Source: Chthonomonas sp. UBA2362
GTDB lineage: Bacteria > Armatimonadota > Fimbriimonadia > Fimbriimonadales > Fimbriimonadaceae
NCBI GenBank assembly: GCA_002344135.1
Contig: DDTO01000002.1
Span: forward strand, 422,794-486,793
Direction: 5' to 3'
DNA: 64,000 bases
The position numbers and the translations under genes are program-made. Under the pieces are notes generated by a model. That model had not been told where the DNA came from and did no database searches. It worked only from the letters and a program-made list of their open reading frames with translations. Positions 59,213-64,000 of the stretch are shown piece by piece; position 1 is the first letter of the stretch; every line of letters starts with the position of its first letter.

Positions 59213-60292
59213 ATGGTCCTCAATGGATCGCACGGCGAGGGCGGCGGCGCTCTGCTCCGCACCGCGCTGTCGGTGGCCGCTCTCACGCAGCAGCCAGTTC
59301 GCGTTCACAACGTTCGCGGCGGCATGCGGACTCCGGGCATCAACTCCGAGGACCTTTGCTTCATCCGCGCACTAGGCCTTTCGTGCCTTGCCTCGATGCA
59401 GGGTGACGACCTCGGCAGCAATGACCTCACCTTCGTTCCCGGCCGGGCGCCTCGGAGCCTCAATCATCGACTCGACATCACGGAGTTCGAGAAGGGAACC
59501 GTGCCCGGCAACGCCCTCATCGTCGCCCATGCGCTGCTCCCCGTCCTCGCCCGGGCCGGAGCCTATTCACGGCTCATCGTGCATGGCGAGACCTACAACC
59601 CCAACACCCTGAGCTTCGACGCCTTCGAACGGGTCACACTTGCGGCCCATCGACGTCAGGGACTCTACGCATACGCCAACCACGTCATGGCGGGATTCGG
59701 CTATGGGGCGCGCGGTGAAATCGGCTTCGAAGTCGAGCCGAGCGCCTTGAGTGGCTTCGACTGGTCGACGCGGGGCGCGCTGCGGCGGATCGGCGCGGTC
59801 GTCGCGACCGCCGATCTTCAAGATTCGGTCGGCCAGCGCGGCGTGGCCCACTTGGAACGGCTGTTCGCGGGCGAGCCATTCGAATCCCGCCAAGGTCGGC
59901 GCGAAGTCCTTCCGAAACTCGATGTAGAGGCCGAAGCCGTCGAAGTGCGATCGCGGGGGCCCGGGGCCTTTGTCACGATCTGGGCTGAATTCGAGCAGAG
60001 CATCGGGCACGGGACGGCGATGGGGGCCCGGGGCGTGAAGATCGAAACCGTGGTCGAGAACGCCCTCGACGGGTTCCTACCGTGGTTCAAGTCGGAAGCG
60101 ACCGTCGATCCGTTCCTCGCCGACCAGCTGCTGCTCCCGGCGGCCCTGGCCGAGGGCGCCACGACCTACACGACGTCGAGGGTCACCCAGCGGCTGATCA
60201 CCATGGCCTGGGTGATCAAGCAGTTCCTGCCGATCCACATCACGGTTTTCGGACGCGACGGCGAGCCGGGCAAGGTTTCGATCAGCCGCTGA
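59213..60292 (+). CDS. RNA 3'-terminal phosphate cyclase family protein
   Basis: 359 residues from ATG 59213 (MVLNGSHGEGGGALLRTALS), preferred over a TTG at 59192 because RtcA proteins begin at this motif. ITEFEKGTVPGNALIVAHAL and VDPFLADQLLLPAALAEG are family segments; the overall length is slightly above the 340 of RtcA. The His of the SxHxxT segment that is adenylylated in E. coli RtcA (His309) appears to be replaced by Arg (TSRVTQRLITMAW), judged by distance to the conserved FLP. It may be inactive or use another residue. No rtcB is adjacent. It overlaps the convergent glycosyltransferase gene by 11 bases. Confidence 0.88.
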   Translation: MVLNGSHGEGGGALLRTALSVAALTQQPVRVHNVRGGMRTPGINSEDLCFIRALGLSCLASMQGDDLGSNDLTFVPGRAPRSLNHRLDITEFEKGTVPGNALIVAHALLPVLARAGAYSRLIVHGETYNPNTLSFDAFERVTLAAHRRQGLYAYANHVMAGFGYGARGEIGFEVEPSALSGFDWSTRGALRRIGAVVATADLQDSVGQRGVAHLERLFAGEPFESRQGRREVLPKLDVEAEAVEVRSRGPGAFVTIWAEFEQSIGHGTAMGARGVKIETVVENALDGFLPWFKSEATVDPFLADQLLLPAALAEGATTYTTSRVTQRLITMAWVIKQFLPIHITVFGRDGEPGKVSISR

Positions 60293-61520
60293 GTACGCTC
60301 TCGTAGATTGCTCCGAGCCCGCGAACATGGGCTTCGAGGGTGGGGGGATCGGCCCAGAAACGTTCGTATGCCGATTCGCTCAATCGTCTAACCGTCCCGG
60401 CGTCCTTCAGCGCATCGAGGGCCCGATCGAGCGAGTCGTCGGAAGCGAGGTCGAAGTGAAAGCCGGTTTCACCGGGTTCGACGTTCTCGGCCCCTGCCAT
60501 CGTCGACGGGACGACCGATGGCACGCCCCGAGCGGCGGCATCGGTGAGGGAGAGCGGCGAACCCTCATGCCAGCGCGACGTCATCACATTCGCGCGGGCT
60601 CGACGAAACCACGCGGCGACGTCCTGCTGGCTAACCCATCCGGTGATCTCGGCTTCCGGGTTCGCCGCACGGACCTGATCTTCCAGCGGCCCCGTGCCGA
60701 TGAACACGACCGGCATGCCGACTCGCTTTCCAGCTTCGGCAAGTCGGACCGGATCCTTTTCGCTCGTCAAGCGGCCGACGAAGACGAGCGGGGCGTTATC
60801 CTCCGCATCAACTCGCGCTTCGCGCGGGCTTTGGTACGGGTTGCGGAGGTGCTGGATGACCGCACCCTTGGGAAGGAATGGCCGGACGATCTCTCCGTTG
60901 CGACGAGACACTGCGATGAAGGCCTTTATCCGGCTCGCGCCGCGGACCCGACGCAAGAGAATTTCCGATCGCATCACGAGGGCCGCCTTGGAAAGGTAGT
61001 TCCGTTTGCTGCATTGCGTCAGAACGCACTGGAGCGACAGCGGCCGGTAGGGGCATACCACCCGCTTGGGATGGATGTAAAGCCCAGAGTTGGGGCACAC
61101 GATCCCGTAGTCGTGGAGTGTCGAAACGCAGGCGAAGCCGGCATCCAGAGCGGCACCGAGCACACTAGGGGAGAGAATCGAGAGATGGCTGTGGAAGTGG
61201 ACGACCGTCTTGCCTGGGTCCAAGCCCTCCAGCGCGCGGTTCATCATCGCTTCGGCGGAGCGATTCCACAGAGCGTCGCGGAACGCGGAGGCCCTTCGGG
61301 TGCTTTGGTGGAAGCCGGTGGCTCCGAGGACTTCGACCCTATGAAAGGGGTGTTCGATGAGTCTCGGATCTCGCGGCTCGGCGCCGGCGATGAAAGTGAC
61401 GTCATACCCGGCCTCGACCAAGCCCACAGCGCTCGTGATCGCCACCATCTCGGCCCCCCCGGTGACCGAAGCGTGGTCGGACACGACGACGACGCTCGGT
61501 GAAGGGCTGGCGGTAGGCAT
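60282..61520 (-). CDS. Glycosyltransferase family 4 protein
   Basis: 412 residues from ATG 61520 (MPTASPSPSVVVVSDHASVT); an in-frame TTG at 61532 is possible. The GT-B fold has an N-terminal segment with GGAEMVAITSAVGLVEAGYD and STLHDYGIVCPNSGLYI, and a C-terminal nucleotide-sugar domain with PLVFVGRLTSEKDPVRLAEA, VFIGTGPLEDQV and SRWHEGSPLSLTDAAARGVP. It closely resembles the protein at 62723, so the two are paralogues. It has Cys-rich CPYRPLSLQCVLTQCSKRNY, shared with the paralogue. It probably adds a sugar to a lipid-linked glycan. Confidence 0.92.
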   Translation of the reverse strand: MPTASPSPSVVVVSDHASVTGGAEMVAITSAVGLVEAGYDVTFIAGAEPRDPRLIEHPFHRVEVLGATGFHQSTRRASAFRDALWNRSAEAMMNRALEGLDPGKTVVHFHSHLSILSPSVLGAALDAGFACVSTLHDYGIVCPNSGLYIHPKRVVCPYRPLSLQCVLTQCSKRNYLSKAALVMRSEILLRRVRGASRIKAFIAVSRRNGEIVRPFLPKGAVIQHLRNPYQSPREARVDAEDNAPLVFVGRLTSEKDPVRLAEAGKRVGMPVVFIGTGPLEDQVRAANPEAEITGWVSQQDVAAWFRRARANVMTSRWHEGSPLSLTDAAARGVPSVVPSTMAGAENVEPGETGFHFDLASDDSLDRALDALKDAGTVRRLSESAYERFWADPPTLEAHVRGLGAIYESVLSG

Positions 61521-61522
61521 CC

Positions 61523-61544
61523 GATACTTCAAGTATCATACTTG
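61523..61544. promoter_or_regulatory. Two overlapping palindromes between divergent glycosyltransferase genes
   Basis: GATACTT-C-AAGTATC (61523-61537) and CAAGTAT-C-ATACTTG (61530-61544) overlap by eight bases, giving three alternating ATACTT/AAGTAT half sites. This dense dyad lies at the start of the minus-strand gene and may be an operator for the divergent pair. A TATGAT hexamer on the minus strand lies inside it. Confidence 0.55.
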
Positions 61545-61589
61545 GCCGGCGGCAACCCCTTCCCCACCCGCTGAGTCGTCCCATAGAAG

Positions 61590-62726
61590 ATGAGAATCGC
61601 CGTCGCCGCCATGACCCTGCAAACCGCGCAGGACTTCACGAAGGCCGGCGTTGCCCGCTACACGGCATCGATCGTCGAGGCGTTCGTGGGTCTGGCCGAT
61701 TCTCGCCACGAATTCCACTTATTCCTCCTCCCGACCCTCGAAGTACCGGAGTACTGGCGGACGGCTCCTCACGTCCGGATTCACCGCACGTGGAAGCGCT
61801 ACAACAAGTGGAACTTGGCCATGGGAGGCCTCGCGGCCCGGCGATGGGGAATCGACTTCTGGTTCTCGACCGCTCACACGGTGCCCTACTTCTCTGCGGT
61901 CAAGAAGGGACTGATGATCCACGACCTCTTCCCCCTTCGCTACCCGGAGATGTTTCCCGAGGATCAGTTGGGATTCTATCGTACGATGATCCCGCGATCC
62001 TGCCGGGTGAGCGATGCGCTCTTCGCCAACAGCGAAGACACCAAGCGGGATATCGTGACCATGTTCGGAATCGACCCTTCCAAGATCGTCGTCACCCCGC
62101 TCGGCCCTGGCAACGTGATCGAGCGACGGGACCCGCGAACGGTCACGGATGCCGAGCTCGAAGCCGCCGGTGTCGATCCACCGGGTCGATACCTGTTGAC
62201 TCTGAGCACGCTGGAGCCGCGCAAGAACCTCGCCGGCCTGGTCCGCGCTCTCGACATTCTGCGGGCCGATCCCGAGTTTGCCGACGTGAGGCTCATGGTG
62301 GCCGGCGGCAAGGGGTGGAAGTACCAAGAGGTCTTCGACCTCGTGGAGGACCTCGGGATGACGCAGGCGGTTCGCTTTCTCGGGTACGTCCCGGACGCGG
62401 CTCTACCGGTCCTATTCGCCCGGTGCGCAGCCTACGTCTGCCCGTCCATCACCGAGGGATTCGGGATGCCTGTGCTCGAAGCGATGCTCGCTGGAGCCCC
62501 GGTCGTTGCCTCGAACGGCGGCGCGATCCCGGAGGTGGCGGGCGATCTCGCCCGCTACTTCGATCCCCTGTCGCCACCCGACATGGCGCGGGCGATAAGC
62601 GAGGAACTGGCCTCCACGGATCGCGCTGAACGAGTCGAACGAGGCCTGGAGCGAGCACGCCAGTTCACTTGGCGTCGCTGCGCCGAACTGACCCTCGAAG
62701 GCATCGAGCGGGCGGTCGCAGGGTGA
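61590..62726 (+). CDS. Glycosyltransferase family 4 protein
   Basis: 378 residues. MRIAVAAMTLQTAQDFTKAG begins the acceptor domain; LMIHDLFPLRYPEMFPEDQ and ANSEDTKRDIVTMFGIDPSK follow. The donor domain has LLTLSTLEPRKNLAGLVRAL and CPSITEGFGMPVLEAMLAGA with its EGFGxxxxE motif. It is of the mannosyltransferase/WbaZ-like type. Its stop overlaps the start of the next glycosyltransferase gene (GTGA). Confidence 0.93.
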   Translation: MRIAVAAMTLQTAQDFTKAGVARYTASIVEAFVGLADSRHEFHLFLLPTLEVPEYWRTAPHVRIHRTWKRYNKWNLAMGGLAARRWGIDFWFSTAHTVPYFSAVKKGLMIHDLFPLRYPEMFPEDQLGFYRTMIPRSCRVSDALFANSEDTKRDIVTMFGIDPSKIVVTPLGPGNVIERRDPRTVTDAELEAAGVDPPGRYLLTLSTLEPRKNLAGLVRALDILRADPEFADVRLMVAGGKGWKYQEVFDLVEDLGMTQAVRFLGYVPDAALPVLFARCAAYVCPSITEGFGMPVLEAMLAGAPVVASNGGAIPEVAGDLARYFDPLSPPDMARAISEELASTDRAERVERGLERARQFTWRRCAELTLEGIERAVAG

Positions 62727-63949
62727 GACCGGCGATCGTCGTCGTGGTGGACTATGCCCACATCAGCGGGGGCGCCGAGAAGGTGGCGCTCGTGTCGGCA
62801 CGCGCGCTCGCGGATCGTGGCTACCCGGTCACCGTGTTCGCAGCGGCGGGGCCGATCGATCCCAACCTGCTCAGAAAGCCCGAAGTGAACGTGGTGACGG
62901 TGTACGAGCGATACTCCTATCACGACCTGCCTCGACTCGCGCGGCGAACCCAGGGGGCCTGGAACAAGGACAGCGAGGCCGCCTTCGACCGATTGCTAGG
63001 CGCTACCGATCCCGAGCGAACCATCGTCCACTTCCACTCGTTTCGCGATCAGCTGACCTCGAGCGTCTTCGCGCCCCTGCGCGGAACCCGGCACCGGGTA
63101 GTCCTGACCGTCCACGACTATGGCCTCGCTTGCCCGATCTCCGGCTTCTACGACTTTCGGCGTCAAGCGATCTGTCCTCTCCGTGGCGGCAGCTTGGCCT
63201 GCCTGTGTCGCAACTGCATCCTGGCGCGGCCCGAGTTCAAGTGGTGGTACTTCTGGAAGCACCGCTTGCTGGTGAAGCGGGCGCGCGTTCCGGACCGGGT
63301 CGATCGCTATCTGTTCGTTTCGGAGTTCGCGCGGCGACACCTGGTCGATTATCTCCCCAGCGCGACACCACAGGAAGTACTCGACAACCCCATCGAAATC
63401 GAACGCGCGCCCCTCAGGGAATTCCCGTCGGGCTCCCGATTCACTTTCCTCGGGCGATTGACCGACGAGAAGGACCCCCTTACCTTCGCCGTTGCTGCAA
63501 AGCAGGTCGGGGTCACGCCGGTCTTCGTCGGCAGCGGGCCCCTGGAAGCTCGTATCGCCGAAGCGAACCCGGATTCCGAACTCACCGGGTGGGTCGATCC
63601 CATGCAGGTCAGAGGTCGGCTGGCCGAAGCTCGCGCCCTCGTCTTTCCTTCCCGATGGTACGAGGCCCAACCCCTTTCCGTATTGGAAGCCCTCGCGACC
63701 GGTTTGCCCTGCATCGTCTCTGACGCGAGCGCGGCACGCGAAATGGTGGCCGACGGGATCGACGGCCGCATTTTCCGGGCCGGAGACTCGGAGGATTTGG
63801 CCACGAAACTCCGAGAACTCTCAGGGGACCCCGTCGCGGAGCGCATGGGGCGTGCGGCGTATGATAGGTACTGGGCAAACCCGCTGACGATCGAGCGGCA
63901 CATCGATCGGCTGGAAGCGATCTACGGGGATATGATGGGGAACGGATGA
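62723..63949 (+). CDS. Glycosyltransferase family 4 protein
   Basis: 408 residues from GTG 62723. It is a paralogue of the protein at 60282: VVVVDYAHISGGAEKVALVS, VLTVHDYGLACPISGFYDF, CPLRGGSLACLCRNCI, FTFLGRLTDEKDPLTFAVAA and FPSRWYEAQPLSVLEALATG all line up. The paired genes of the same type on opposite strands suggest duplication with inversion or separate recruitment into one glycan locus. It is coupled to the upstream glycosyltransferase and probably co-transcribed with what follows. Confidence 0.93.
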   Translation: MRPAIVVVVDYAHISGGAEKVALVSARALADRGYPVTVFAAAGPIDPNLLRKPEVNVVTVYERYSYHDLPRLARRTQGAWNKDSEAAFDRLLGATDPERTIVHFHSFRDQLTSSVFAPLRGTRHRVVLTVHDYGLACPISGFYDFRRQAICPLRGGSLACLCRNCILARPEFKWWYFWKHRLLVKRARVPDRVDRYLFVSEFARRHLVDYLPSATPQEVLDNPIEIERAPLREFPSGSRFTFLGRLTDEKDPLTFAVAAKQVGVTPVFVGSGPLEARIAEANPDSELTGWVDPMQVRGRLAEARALVFPSRWYEAQPLSVLEALATGLPCIVSDASAAREMVADGIDGRIFRAGDSEDLATKLRELSGDPVAERMGRAAYDRYWANPLTIERHIDRLEAIYGDMMGNG

Positions 63950-63976
63950 GCTTTGCCGGCAAGGAGGCGGGTGCGA

Positions 63977-64000
63977 GTGATTAAGAATGCGGTCCGATGG
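63977..64000 (+). CDS. Start of a further gene (partial)
   Basis: AAGGAGG at 63961-63967 is followed 9 bases later by GTG at 63977 in a frame open to the window end (MIKNAVRW). A GTG at 63971 is too close to the ribosome-binding site. Nothing can be said about its product. It would belong to the glycosyltransferase operon. Confidence 0.4.

Overview
The window looks like chromosomal DNA of a Gram-negative-type bacterium of the phylum Armatimonadota (Fimbriimonas-like). This rests on gene content, not on a database search: high-GC coding DNA, a Pup-like (UBact) modifier next to a proteasome beta subunit and a Dop/PafA enzyme, four DUF1559-type prepilins, C-terminal dockerin-type repeats, the futalosine menaquinone enzyme MqnC, RseB-like envelope stress control and frequent TTG starts. 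Genes are tightly packed, many overlap by 1-11 bases, and several convergent pairs interlock their stop codons.

Layout. 1-2972: minus-strand run of ECF sigma factor, anti-sigma factor, RseB-like periplasmic protein, DinB protein and a partial TetR regulator. 3132-5307: two tandem prepilins, the second behind a near-consensus promoter. 5509-10500: TlpA-like thioredoxin, then the coupled Dop/PafA - UBact - proteasome-beta cluster and a lipoprotein. 10771-14734: sugar-phosphate transferase, aldehyde dehydrogenase, Ycf45/SpoIIIAA-like ATPase. 14735-18137: a repeat-bearing leader with an intrinsic terminator in front of alaS. 18158-22122: flagellin, a small anchored protein, a DUF1501 protein and a second ECF sigma factor. 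22370-26556: a two-gene sugar ABC importer whose first gene fuses binding protein and permease. 26559-32180: RqcH/NFACT protein, trpB, mqnC, pyrG. 32469-34997: dockerin-bearing secreted protein, third prepilin, tiny coupled lipoprotein. 34998-36558: a REP/RAYT island with palindromes on both sides of a Y1 transposase. 36559-41489: thrS, second dockerin protein, fourth prepilin with its coupled small membrane protein, RRM protein. 41697-44152: YbjN protein, mreC-mreD, rpsT, tRNA-Val. 44159-45874: Ro60 orthologue (Rsr) with a candidate Y RNA directly upstream. 46211-53641: YHS lipoprotein, PAS-GGDEF, tag, NTF2-like protein, M3 peptidase, nuoB-nuoI, fused E1 dehydrogenase. 53641-60292: deoC, mtnA, galT, methyltransferase, efp, a cysteine-rich membrane protein, an RtcA-family protein. 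60282-64000: three glycosyltransferases and the start of another gene.

How the genes work together. Three RNA/protein quality-control systems occur here: UBact-proteasome, RqcH ribosome rescue, and Rsr with a probable Y RNA. The most notable unexplained element is the RNA of about 117 nt upstream of rsr. It has a 9-bp closing helix, a Y-RNA-like Ro-binding sequence and a T-arm-like hairpin. The RAYT with its palindromes is a clear mobile-repeat system. Envelope and surface functions (prepilins, dockerin proteins, glycosyltransferases, flagellin, mreCD) make up most of the rest. All family calls were made by eye from motifs; positions inside proteins are approximate.
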